NCBI GenBank assembly: GCA_964504335.1
Contig: CAZDET010000088.1
Span: 1-16,781 of the forward strand
Direction of reading: 5' to 3'
Source of the DNA: CAZDET01 sp964504335
Lineage (GTDB): Bacteria > Bacteroidota > Bacteroidia > Chitinophagales > Saprospiraceae
DNA: 16,781 bases
Below, one piece after another: positions 5,821 through 12,847 of the stretch; position 1 is the stretch's first letter, and each line of letters begins with the position of its first letter. The position numbers were made by a program, and so were the translations under genes. The notes under the pieces were generated by a model. That model was not told the DNA's origin. It saw only the letters and a program-made list of their open reading frames with translations, and did no database searches.

Positions 5821-6891
5821 ATGCGACGCCTCTGGATTTTTTTCGGACTGTTTCTACCTCTGGTTACCACTAGCGCACAGGTAGCGCCTCCTGACAAGGG
5901 GGTGCTTCGTGTGGCCGTTTACGATGCGCCCCCTTTCGGATATCAGTCCCCAAGTGCATCCTACGAGGGCCTGATGGTCGACCTCTGGGAAACCATCGCC
6001 GAGGAATATGGCTGGCGGTATGAATACGAACTGACCGATATGGAGGGGCTGCTCAAGGGTCTGATGGAACAGCGCTACGACGTGGGGCTGGGAGCCATCA
6101 CTATTACGCCTTCGCGGGAGCAAATGGTCGATTTTTCCCAGCCGGTCAATCCTTCCGGCACGGGTATTGCGACGGCGGCTTCCGCCCGCCAAAATACTTT
6201 TCGGGCCTACTGGCGTCCCATTCTGATTAGTCTTGGCCAACTCATCGGCTCCTTGCTGTTGGTATTGCTGGTATCCGGTACGATTGTCTGGTGGGTGGAG
6301 CGCCCCTATTCTAAAGAGCACCCTTCTGACCGGGCCATCCGGTTTTTCCCCGATGCCCTGTGGTGGTCGGCCGTCACCATGACCACCGTCGGGTACGGCG
6401 ACAAGGTGCCCCATACGCTGGCCGGAAAGGTGCTGGGTATTGTCTGGATTTTTGCAAGCGTTATCTTATTATCCCTTTTCACGGCAAATGCCAGCTCGAT
6501 TATTACCACCGCAAAAATTGAATCCAGTATTCAGGAAGTGGGCGATTTACATCGCTCTATCGTGGGGGCCGTTTCCCGATCATCGGGAGAGGAATACCTC
6601 ATCCGCGAACATATCGACTACCTACCCTACGATACTTACCCGGAAGCCATTGATGCCCTACTGGCGGGTGAAATCGATTGCATTGTTTCAAACGTGCCCT
6701 TTCTTCAGTACTTCAACAATTCCGCTTACTACCAGCAGCTCGCCATCTCCTCCAAGTGGTTGCTAAAAAACAACATGGGCATCGCCCTCCAGGAGGATAG
6801 CCCGCTGCGTGAGGCAATCGACCAGGTGTTGCTACAGAAAATTGCGGAGCCGCGCTGGCAGAAGGCGGTGTATCGGTATTTGGGGGAGTAG
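5821..6891 (+). CDS. Prokaryotic ionotropic glutamate-receptor-like K+ channel (GluR0 type)
   Basis: 356 residues. After a signal peptide (1-20), the first half of a periplasmic ligand-binding domain (S1, about 27-123) carries TITPSREQMVDFSQP. Arg99 there matches the arginine that grips the ligand alpha-carboxylate in glutamate receptors and amino-acid-binding proteins. Then come helix M1 (131-157), a pore loop with the potassium filter TVGYGD (189-194), and helix M2 (about 202-222) ending SLFTANASS, which recalls the SYTANLAAF gate motif of eukaryotic receptors. S2 (about 240-356) completes the binding domain. This order (S1, M1, P, M2, S2) is that of cyanobacterial GluR0, a ligand-gated K+ channel that works as a tetramer in the inner membrane. 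In S2 the position usually holding Asp, which binds the ligand amino group, appears to be Asn291 (IVSNVPFLQYF), so the ligand may differ. Confidence 0.93.
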   Translation: MRRLWIFFGLFLPLVTTSAQVAPPDKGVLRVAVYDAPPFGYQSPSASYEGLMVDLWETIAEEYGWRYEYELTDMEGLLKGLMEQRYDVGLGAITITPSREQMVDFSQPVNPSGTGIATAASARQNTFRAYWRPILISLGQLIGSLLLVLLVSGTIVWWVERPYSKEHPSDRAIRFFPDALWWSAVTMTTVGYGDKVPHTLAGKVLGIVWIFASVILLSLFTANASSIITTAKIESSIQEVGDLHRSIVGAVSRSSGEEYLIREHIDYLPYDTYPEAIDALLAGEIDCIVSNVPFLQYFNNSAYYQQLAISSKWLLKNNMGIALQEDSPLREAIDQVLLQKIAEPRWQKAVYRYLGE

Positions 6892-6898
6892 GGGTAGT

Positions 6899-6959
6899 TA
6901 GTACTTTGGTCTTTTAGTTGGGGATTAACTAAAAGTCTAACGGTCTAAATGTCTATTCT
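6899..6959. repeat. Two facing octamer arrays between convergent genes
   Basis: On the left are TAGTACTT (6899), TGGTCTTT (6907) and TAGT (6915). On the right, inverted, are ACTAAAAG (6928), TCTAACGG (6936), TCTAAATG (6944) and TCTATTCT (6952), again every 8 bases. The right-hand array includes the stop codon (6937-6939) and the last six codons of the leftward esterase gene, so it extends into coding sequence. Confidence 0.7.
6911..6935. terminator. 9-bp hairpin between convergent genes
   Basis: CTTTTAGTT (6911-6919) and AACTAAAAG (6927-6935) pair perfectly around a 7-base loop. The hairpin lies between the stop codons of the channel gene (6891, +) and the esterase gene (6937, -), so it could end transcription from both sides. 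It is formed by the two facing octamer arrays. The stem is AT-rich, so it would be a weak terminator. Confidence 0.45.
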
Positions 6960-8256
6960 CAAGGAGCGTTTCCTGGTAGAACCAGGTTCCGTTTCGCCGG
7001 ACCCAAATTTGCCGGGAGGGGTTGCCCCAATTATCTTGTTGGTACAACTGGGTGATGACGCGGGCGGAATCGCCGTCCTCCAGATAAGTGATCGATTGGA
7101 TGCGGTGTGCTTCCGAACCGACCTCCGCGCGCTGTACCAGGCGGCTGGCAAAGCGGAAAAACTGCCGCATGGCCAGTTCTCCTTTTTGTTCGATCACGGA
7201 GGGATCCGTTAGGGCCATAGCAGACTCAATATCGCCGGTGCGCGATGCCTGAAACAGGGCGTCTACCCGTTCCCGAAGAGCTGCTTCACTGCTATTGGGT
7301 GGAGATATCTGGTTGAGTATTGGCCAGGCTACCGTAGGTTTTGCCTTTTGGAAGAATGCCCACATGACTTCGGCGTGATCAAAGTCGTAGCAAGCAGGGC
7401 CGATCATGGATTGGGGCAAATACTGCCTTCCACCGGGCGCAACGTGACCGCCTCCCAGCACCTTTACCAACATGACCCGCCGGCTACCGTCGGGCAACGT
7501 CCAGGCATGGACTTCGTTGGTGCAGCCGTCTTCCGGATGGGCGTTGCCCAAGGAGGTTACTTTTGGCGTTTCCGTAATTCCGTTGAGGGCCACCAACGAT
7601 TCGATCACCTCTTCGACCGGCAGGACGCGCGCTTCGGGATCACCGCTGGTTCGGGGTTGGCGCATGGCTCCCCAGCCTCCGTCGTAGGGCATGAGCGGGT
7701 CTTCCGTTCCGGCAATCATGGCAAAATCGATCGGGCGTTTGATGGGATAGGTATCGGCAATAAACTGCATATTAGACGCAATCACCGTTCCCGCCGCGGC
7801 AAACCGGTGCCTGGATTGGCTGCACATAATAAAGGTCATCAGGCCACCCCGCGAGGCTCCGGTGACGAACAGGCGCGCCGGATCGACCTTTTCTCGCTCC
7901 AGTACCTCATCAATCAGAATATCCAGGAAGAAGACATCTTCGGGCATCCAGCTCCCATTGAGCGCATCGGGATAAACCGCAATAGCTTCCCCTCGCTCAA
8001 TCATTGGCTGAAAACCGTAGGTGCGTTGGAGGGCTTTCCCATTCCCGCCCCCACCGTGAAGGACGAGGAGCAAGGGCAGCGGCTTCTCCGTTTCCGGGCC
8101 CGTGTGGACGTGGTAGGTGCGTACCGTTCCATCGATCAGGATAGAGTAGGTTTCCAATCGATCCGATCCGGCGTGCAATTCGGCGCAGTTGCTGACCAAC
8201 GAAATTAGCAACAGCAGAAATAAGCGGTGGCGTGCCAGTTGCGCGTAGCTTGACAT
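6937..8256 (-). CDS. Secreted PHB-depolymerase/feruloyl-esterase-like hydrolase with a C-terminal NTF2-like region
   Basis: 439 residues from the ATG at 8256; a TTG five codons upstream is a weaker start. A hydrophobic export signal (about 11-24) is followed by an alpha/beta-hydrolase of the LpqC/feruloyl-esterase group. The oxyanion loop is HGGGGN (67-72), the nucleophile elbow GASRGG with Ser135, the acid Asp186 in GTEDPLMPYDGG and the base His271 in GGGHVAPGG, so the catalytic triad is intact. It probably cleaves ester bonds of plant phenolics or polyesters outside the cytoplasm. After about residue 322 a second region of about 115 residues begins (ERVDALFQASRTGDIESAMALTDP). It resembles the start of NTF2/SnoaL-like domains, and such a tail is unusual for this esterase group. 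The last six codons lie in an octamer array. It converges with the channel gene and diverges from the peptidase gene. Confidence 0.85.
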   Translation of the reverse strand: MSSYAQLARHRLFLLLLISLVSNCAELHAGSDRLETYSILIDGTVRTYHVHTGPETEKPLPLLLVLHGGGGNGKALQRTYGFQPMIERGEAIAVYPDALNGSWMPEDVFFLDILIDEVLEREKVDPARLFVTGASRGGLMTFIMCSQSRHRFAAAGTVIASNMQFIADTYPIKRPIDFAMIAGTEDPLMPYDGGWGAMRQPRTSGDPEARVLPVEEVIESLVALNGITETPKVTSLGNAHPEDGCTNEVHAWTLPDGSRRVMLVKVLGGGHVAPGGRQYLPQSMIGPACYDFDHAEVMWAFFQKAKPTVAWPILNQISPPNSSEAALRERVDALFQASRTGDIESAMALTDPSVIEQKGELAMRQFFRFASRLVQRAEVGSEAHRIQSITYLEDGDSARVITQLYQQDNWGNPSRQIWVRRNGTWFYQETLLENRHLDR

Positions 8257-8410
8257 GACGAATATGTTCAATTTAGTGAGTGTAATGTCTCAGAGATACT
8301 GACATAGTATCCCTTAAATACTCGCGGATTGGAGTGTAGGCTGCTGTATTCGGAGTTATCCGTTGAAGCCTGCGGCGATTGAAGGGCCTACTAAAGATAA
8401 TACTTGTTTT

Positions 8411-8434
8411 TGGTACTTTGGTCATTTGGTCAGG
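8411..8434. repeat. Octamer array, TGGT family, in a divergent intergenic region
   Basis: TGGTACTT (8411), TGGTCATT (8419) and TGGTCAGG (8427) continue the family seen at 5740. The array sits between the start of the esterase (8256, -) and the metallopeptidase-like gene (8521, +), so this copy is not directly at a gene end. No unit here carries a stop triplet. Confidence 0.55.
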
Positions 8435-8474
8435 TTTAACAATCTGCCGATCGGCACATCGACACTTTGTTAGA

Positions 8475-8503
8475 TTGCCTCACTTGCATATTCCTTATCT
8501 TTC
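8475..8503 (+). promoter_or_regulatory. Putative promoter of the metallopeptidase-like gene
   Basis: TTG (8475-8477), an 18-base gap and TATCTTTC (8496-8503, one mismatch to TAnnTTTG) lie 18 bases before the ATG at 8521. Spacing and sequence fit the Bacteroidota promoter type loosely. The location supports the start at 8521 rather than the longer frame from 8467, which would begin upstream of this element. Confidence 0.35.
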
Positions 8504-8520
8504 TTCCAAAACCAAGATTT

Positions 8521-9495
8521 ATGCGGCGCTTTCTCGGAATGCTGTCATCACTGTTGATTATTCAAGCATGTGTGATTGGGCAAGACGTACCACGCCCTCA
8601 TCTAGGTGGCACGGTGCACATCGATCTGGAGAAGAGTCAGCTACAAAGTGTCTTTTTCCTTACAAACCTGGCATCCGAACAGAAGGAGCTGACTTTCCTG
8701 TTAAATGACGATTTGAACGTACAATCGATCTCCTACCAAGGGAAGCCGGTGGCTTATAAGGCAAAATCGAACGGTTGCAATGACTGCGTGGCCTATTCCC
8801 TCCGAAAGCGGCTTAGGCTCCGGCCCAACGATACGCTAACTATCCGAACTGCAGGCACCTACGAGACCTACGCGCCCGGCACGCACCGCTACGATTACAA
8901 AGGGCGCATCGCCAACAACTACAATATTCTTCGGGCCAGCGAGCAGGCCAAGTGGTATCCTACGATCGTCAATACGAGTCAATCGATCGGTACCAGCAGG
9001 CTGCCTTCCTACCTGAGCCACGAAGTAGCACATTATCTCTTCGGCGGCGTTTTCCGGCCGCGGTCGGAGCTCTTCTGGTTCTACCTGGAGTCCTTCGCCG
9101 AATACCTGAGCTACAAGTACTTACTGGAGGATCCGGCAGCGAATCAGAAAACCATGCGCCGCGAATATGAGCGTCTGTTGGAAGGTAAAAACTTCGTACG
9201 CCTCGACGAGGTTAACACGTTTGACGACGTGAATGGCCGGCACCGCTACACGAACGGTCCCTTCCAATTGCTGGCCCTGGAGCAGCGCATCGGCGAGGAG
9301 CGGATGATGGCGTTTGTCCGGGCGGTCTTCCCGAAACTGGAAGCGGGCCAGAAGGGGTATCCGGCTTTTGTGGAAAGCCTGAAGGAAGTGGGCGTCTCTC
9401 CGGCAGATATCGAGCGGTTTGAGGCAGAGGTGATTCGGGGGTTTAACGTCGAATCGTATGGGTTTGTGGAATCGCTTTTGGAAGGAGGGCGTTGA
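8521..9495 (+). CDS. Exported M1-type (gluzincin) metallopeptidase-like protein, compact form
   Basis: 324 residues from the ATG at 8521, which places the signal sequence at the N-terminus (hydrophobic 5-18, possible lipobox IQAC with Cys17). The zinc site is HEVAH (167-171) followed by exactly 18 residues and Glu190 (LESFAEYL), the HExxH-x18-E spacing of M1 aminopeptidases. The N-terminal part is beta-rich and contains RASEQAKWYPTIV (138-150), as in M1-like proteins where a folded saddle domain meets the catalytic domain. In usual members a longer segment, including the GxMEN exopeptidase motif and the first catalytic helices, separates the WYP region from HExxH. Here only about 17 residues do, so the protein may be an internal-deletion derivative. 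A C-terminal helical region (about 200-324) follows. Zinc binding looks possible; aminopeptidase activity is doubtful. Confidence 0.75.
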   Translation: MRRFLGMLSSLLIIQACVIGQDVPRPHLGGTVHIDLEKSQLQSVFFLTNLASEQKELTFLLNDDLNVQSISYQGKPVAYKAKSNGCNDCVAYSLRKRLRLRPNDTLTIRTAGTYETYAPGTHRYDYKGRIANNYNILRASEQAKWYPTIVNTSQSIGTSRLPSYLSHEVAHYLFGGVFRPRSELFWFYLESFAEYLSYKYLLEDPAANQKTMRREYERLLEGKNFVRLDEVNTFDDVNGRHRYTNGPFQLLALEQRIGEERMMAFVRAVFPKLEAGQKGYPAFVESLKEVGVSPADIERFEAEVIRGFNVESYGFVESLLEGGR

Positions 9496-9516
9496 GCCAA
9501 TTGGTTAATGCGTTAA
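9493..9516. repeat. Weak octamer-phased sequence after the peptidase-like gene
   Basis: TGAGCCAA starts at the stop codon (9493), followed by TTGGTTAA (9501) and TGCGTTAA (9509). The 8-base phase is visible but the units are diverged. Just beyond, the 12-mer TAATGCTTTAAT (9539-9550) recurs exactly at 16609-16620 in the array after mscL. Confidence 0.35.
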
Positions 9517-9612
9517 GGGGGTGCCTGGGCAACATTATTAATGCTTTAATTCAATTTCTAGCACCTCTTCAAAACTACTTCCGCCGAGTCCCCATCTAAA
9601 ATTAAAGCACTA

Positions 9613-9628
9613 AGAAATAACTATTTCT
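9613..9628. promoter_or_regulatory. Palindrome directly before the hydrolase start codon
   Basis: AGAAATA (9613-9619) and TATTTCT (9622-9628) are exact reverse complements around a 2-base centre, two bases before the ATG at 9631. It could be an operator or could mask ribosome entry. It is AT-rich, so chance is possible. Confidence 0.25.
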
Positions 9629-9630
9629 CA

Positions 9631-10518
9631 ATGAATCGCTATACCACAACTATCCTGTTCGCTTTGTTCTACTTCGCACTTGCTGGCCAATCGATTGAAA
9701 AAACCACGTTTGAATACGCCCAAAAGGATACCCATTCTCTCCAATTGGATCTTTACCGCGACACGAGTCTTTCGGCCGATCAATTCCAGCCCCTGATCGT
9801 GTGGGTGCACGGTGGCGGCTTTGCCGGAGGTGCACGGGATGAGCCGCGGGAGGTGGAGCTAATGGATACGCTGGCCCAGCAGGGCTACGTAGCCGTATCC
9901 ATTTCTTACCGCTTGCTGGTGCAGGGGCGGGAAGGCGGCTTTGGCTGTCCGTTTCCCCGCGCCGAAAAATTGAATGTATTTCGCGAAACGGCCTACGATC
10001 TCTGGGATGCTTTACACTTTCTATACGAGCGGCGGGCGGAGCTGCGCCTGGACACCAGCCGCATTGTGATCGCGGGCAGCAGCGCCGGGGCAGAAATGGT
10101 GTTGAATGCCGCGTATATGAGGGATTGGCTGTTTGAGGCGGGCTCCAAATACGATTCCATTTCCCTGGCGGCTGTCTGGGCGCAGGCGGGGGCGGTGGTT
10201 GATGCGCGCTACATCGACGCGCACAATGCCGTGCCGGCGATCCTCTTCCACGGTACGGCCGACAATCTGGTGCCCTTCGGCACGGCCCCGCATCACTACT
10301 GCGAGCCGGAAGCCCCCGGTTACCTCTGGCTCGACGGCTCGGAGGCCATCGCGCAACGGCTCGGGGCCCTCGGCGCTTCCTGCCTGCTCTACGAATATGC
10401 AGGGGCCGGGCACGAAATCGCGGACGTGCAGTACGATGCCCTGCCGGCGATTCTTTCGTTTTTGGAAGCCGTTTTTGCCGGGGAGCAGGTGGTGCAAGAG
10501 CGGGTTTTGGTTAAATGA
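9631..10518 (+). CDS. Secreted alpha/beta hydrolase (carboxylesterase-like)
   Basis: 295 residues. A signal peptide (about 1-19, ALAGQS) precedes an alpha/beta-hydrolase of the type-B carboxylesterase/BD-FAE-like group. The oxyanion motif is HGGGF (60-64), the nucleophile elbow GSSAG with Ser151 (149-153), the acid Asp211 in FHGTADNLVPF and the base His261 in GAGHEIA, so the triad is complete. SISYR (90-94) after the oxyanion region is typical of the family. It probably hydrolyses small esters in the periplasm or outside; the substrate cannot be read. It is separated from the preceding metallopeptidase-like gene by 135 bases and converges with the EF-hand-like gene, with only 18 bases between the two stop codons. 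Its TGA stop is the first triplet of an octamer array. Confidence 0.88.
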   Translation: MNRYTTTILFALFYFALAGQSIEKTTFEYAQKDTHSLQLDLYRDTSLSADQFQPLIVWVHGGGFAGGARDEPREVELMDTLAQQGYVAVSISYRLLVQGREGGFGCPFPRAEKLNVFRETAYDLWDALHFLYERRAELRLDTSRIVIAGSSAGAEMVLNAAYMRDWLFEAGSKYDSISLAAVWAQAGAVVDARYIDAHNAVPAILFHGTADNLVPFGTAPHHYCEPEAPGYLWLDGSEAIAQRLGALGASCLLYEYAGAGHEIADVQYDALPAILSFLEAVFAGEQVVQERVLVK

Positions 10519-10547
10519 TGCTGTGATTCTATGATGTTAGCAATCTA
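10516..10547. repeat. TGAT octamer array spanning two convergent stop codons
   Basis: TGATGCTG (10516), TGATTCTA (10524), TGATGTTA (10532) and GCAATCTA (10540). The first unit begins on the TGA stop of the hydrolase gene, and TGA recurs every 8 bases, covering all three frames. The third unit contains the TAA stop (minus strand, 10537-10539) of the EF-hand-like gene, so the array is also coding for the last residues of that gene. Confidence 0.65.
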
Positions 10548-11760
10548 GTACGATATCTCGGGTTTGATCTGTTCCTTTCCCGTCCCACTGGAAGCTTTTG
10601 GATTGAGCGCTCCAGCCGTTGGAGGCGTAGATGGAATAATTGCCAGCGGGGCCGGTGATAAGTACCTTACCATCGGCATCGGATTTACTGACGATGTACT
10701 TTCCGGTGGGGTCCTGCACGTCTACGGTGATGTCCGGATAGGGTTCATCACAGGACAGGACCTGGATCGTGAAATACGCATCTTCTTCCACGACGTGGTA
10801 GATGTCCCCGACGTTGGGGCCGCCGATGTAGTTGTAGGCGGGGCCACTCCCATCCCGAGGGACGATGATCCAGAAAATATCATCGGTCAGGTCGAACAGC
10901 TCCAGCCCGAAGATCCAGTTTTCGCGGATGGATTCTCCCCGGCTCGGAGCCGGGAAACTGCTCAGGCTCGGCTCGGAAGCCATATCTCCGGGAAGGAGTA
11001 CGAGTCGCCCGCCTTCGAGGAACTCCTTCGGTGGCTCTGACGAATAGCCAATGCTTCTGAATGTCTTTTCGCCGGTATCATTCAGGAGGCTATCCAGGGC
11101 TTTCCGCAGGGCATCGGGCAAGCTAACCTTGTTTTCGTGGTCCAACATTTGCTGCACGGCTTCGGCTTCGTAGTAGGCAAACGGCAGTTGTTGGAAGCCG
11201 TATTCCGACTCCATGATGTGGAGGAGCAGGGGGCCTACGCTCGACTGCTTGCTGATTGGATCCACTTTTGTGCGGAACCAACTCTCTGCTTCCGGCGTCC
11301 ATTTATAATTGTCGAACAGATACTGCAGGGTGCGTTCTTCTACGATGGTGACATCTCCGAAATCTCCGACGAGGGGCAATAGCATCTCCGCATCATCGAG
11401 CGAAATCCGTCCGTCGCCCTGGCCCGCTACCCGCCGGTCGGCTTCTTGCAGGATTTTCCGATCGTAGCGCAGACCGTCGATTACCTGGTAGTAGGATTTA
11501 ATTTTTTCGACCTCGACCGACATTTCCTTTTCCAGCCACGTCCGGGCGGCATCGGTCCAGTTAAATGCTTCCAGCAAATAGGCGATCGTATCCTCTTCGA
11601 TCTCGGTGATGCGGCCGCCGTCCATCGCGATGCGCCAGAGTTCCTGGGCGTCTTGCACGGAAATACGTCCGTCCCCGCTGCCGCGCGTTCGGAATCGGGC
11701 GTTATTGATCAGGGAGGCGTTGTAGCGGTTACCGGCAATGATAGCGTAGTAGGATGACAT
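10537..11760 (-). CDS. Protein with two EF-hand-like repeats and a C-terminal beta-sandwich-like domain
   Basis: 407 residues with no signal peptide. Two tandem repeats of about 77 residues (4-80 and 90-166) align closely. Each starts YYxxIxGxRY, continues to an acidic loop (RGSGDGRISVQDAQ at 26-39, AGQGDGRISLDDAE at 112-125) and ends in NWT or KWT plus a Trp helix (TWLEKEM, SWFRTKV). The loops resemble Ca2+-binding EF-hand loops but have Gly or Ser in some ligand positions. Similar single or tandem modules occur in uncharacterised bacterial proteins. The middle (about 170-310) is unrecognised and contains SEPPKEFLEGGRLVLLPGD. The last 80 residues (ITVDVQDPTGKYIV ... DADGKVLITGPAGNYSIYA) look like a Cna-B or carboxypeptidase-regulatory Ig-like fold. 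Cellular location is uncertain because an adhesin-like tail is joined to a leaderless N-terminus. An inverted repeat lies in its upstream region. Confidence 0.82.
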   Translation of the reverse strand: MSSYYAIIAGNRYNASLINNARFRTRGSGDGRISVQDAQELWRIAMDGGRITEIEEDTIAYLLEAFNWTDAARTWLEKEMSVEVEKIKSYYQVIDGLRYDRKILQEADRRVAGQGDGRISLDDAEMLLPLVGDFGDVTIVEERTLQYLFDNYKWTPEAESWFRTKVDPISKQSSVGPLLLHIMESEYGFQQLPFAYYEAEAVQQMLDHENKVSLPDALRKALDSLLNDTGEKTFRSIGYSSEPPKEFLEGGRLVLLPGDMASEPSLSSFPAPSRGESIRENWIFGLELFDLTDDIFWIIVPRDGSGPAYNYIGGPNVGDIYHVVEEDAYFTIQVLSCDEPYPDITVDVQDPTGKYIVSKSDADGKVLITGPAGNYSIYASNGWSAQSKSFQWDGKGTDQTRDIVLDC

Positions 11761-11776
11761 ACCTTTTTTTTTGCAA

Positions 11777-11805
11777 TATACCCAAAACGAAGTGGTTTGG
11801 GTATA
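11777..11805. promoter_or_regulatory. Perfect 10-bp inverted repeat upstream of the EF-hand-like gene
   Basis: TATACCCAAA (11777-11786) and TTTGGGTATA (11796-11805) are exact reverse complements around a 9-base centre. The near edge is 16 bases before the ATG at 11760, with a poly-A tract and AGGT in between on the coding strand. A minus-strand TCGTTTTG, one mismatch to the -7 consensus, overlaps the repeat, so an operator covering the promoter is plausible; a 5' mRNA hairpin is the alternative. Confidence 0.5.
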
Positions 11806-11852
11806 GGCGTTTAAGTTGTGATTTTATTTGCATAGTTGAGGACATATTCAGG

Positions 11853-12842
11853 TTAAACGTTTTTTAATTCGACTACCTGCCTCGGGAAGGGAATCCTCAA
11901 GCCGTGTTGTTCGGCGGCAGAGTAGATGCTAGTGGTAATTTCATCCCGAAGCAGAATGACATCTTCGTAGTCTTTTACATAGAACTTCAAGCCGTAACTA
12001 ATGTAGAAATCATCGTAGGAAAGGGTAATGGCGGCCGGGGCAGGCTGGTCTAGTATTTTTTCATTTTTCGTGACAATATTCAGAAGCACTGATTTCACTT
12101 TTAGAGGAGGGTCATCGTACGAAAACCCGAAGGTGAGCAGCTCTGCGTGGATGCGGTTGGGGCGGCTGAGGTTTTTAATTTTTTCCTTCCCCAGCATGTT
12201 GTTGGGGATGATGATTTGTTCGTTGAATCGGGTGTGGATCTTCACAGATCTCCAGTTGATTTCGGCCACCTTTCCTATTTCACCGGCTACGTTTACCCAA
12301 TCGCCTTTTTTGAAGGGATTGGCCATCAGTAGCGAAATGCCATTGAATAGATTGCCCAAGGGCTCTTGCAAGGCGAGGCCGAGGATTAAGGAACTTACGC
12401 CGAGCGCCGTCAGAAGGTTGCCTAGATCCAGGCCCCAAATGTTGGCTAATACACAAGCCGAAACAAGAACCGCCAAGATAATATGAAGTACATCTCTGCC
12501 CAATTTGGGAAGGATTTCATTTTTGGTCAGAATATTGTTTTGCGAAAAGAAGAGATAATTGATGGCATTGATCAAAAAGGAAATGACAATGACGGCAATG
12601 ATGGTTCCGGAAATTTTGATTATTAGCTCCTCATTCGCAAGTCCGTAGATTTTAGCCAGTATCAGATGTACTGCCAAAAAAGGCACCAACAGCCAGCGGA
12701 CAATTTGCGGAGGCAGGATGCCTTTGCCTGATGGTTTTCGGCGGCGATAGACCACGGTCGCTGCGATGAATAAAAGGGGCAAGCCCAGGAGGATGATGGC
12801 CCCCCAGATGGTTTGCCAGCGCTCAATCTGAAAAAGTTCCAT
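11853..12842 (-). CDS. MscS-family mechanosensitive channel
   Basis: 329 residues from the ATG at 12842. A GTG at 12851 would add three residues and give a 4-base overlap with the upstream stop. There are four membrane segments (about 12-32, 48-66, 78-98, 119-138) and then the pore-lining helix 143-173. That helix contains LTALGVSSLILGLALQEPLGNLFNGISLL, the Gly/Ala-packed TM3 of MscS with a Gln-Glu where it bends. The beta domain follows (KKGDWVNVAGEIGKVAEINWRSVKIHTRFNEQIIIPNN, about 178-215), then the alpha-beta C-terminal domain. MscS channels sit in the inner membrane as heptamers and release solutes when tension rises on osmotic downshift. The two extra N-terminal helices relative to E. 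coli MscS are common in this family. It is probably co-transcribed with the 90-residue gene upstream (5-base gap or 4-base overlap). Confidence 0.93.
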   Translation of the reverse strand: MELFQIERWQTIWGAIILLGLPLLFIAATVVYRRRKPSGKGILPPQIVRWLLVPFLAVHLILAKIYGLANEELIIKISGTIIAVIVISFLINAINYLFFSQNNILTKNEILPKLGRDVLHIILAVLVSACVLANIWGLDLGNLLTALGVSSLILGLALQEPLGNLFNGISLLMANPFKKGDWVNVAGEIGKVAEINWRSVKIHTRFNEQIIIPNNMLGKEKIKNLSRPNRIHAELLTFGFSYDDPPLKVKSVLLNIVTKNEKILDQPAPAAITLSYDDFYISYGLKFYVKDYEDVILLRDEITTSIYSAAEQHGLRIPFPRQVVELKNV

Positions 12843-12847
12843 GGATT

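Noticed and set aside
5854..6414. 186-codon minus-strand frame opposite the channel gene
   Set aside because: The plus strand encodes clear channel and binding-domain motifs; the opposite frame has none.
7348..8208. Long 286-codon plus-strand frame opposite the esterase
   Set aside because: The minus-strand protein has an intact catalytic triad and signal sequence; the plus-strand frame is its GC-biased shadow.
8295..8311. Inverted repeat GATACT/AGTATC between divergent genes
   Set aside because: Only 6-bp arms; expected by chance in a 264-base region, and not aligned with a promoter.
9631..10518. Operon of the two secreted hydrolases as a polysaccharide utilisation locus
   Set aside because: They lie on opposite strands with another gene between, and no SusC/SusD pair or glycoside hydrolase is present.
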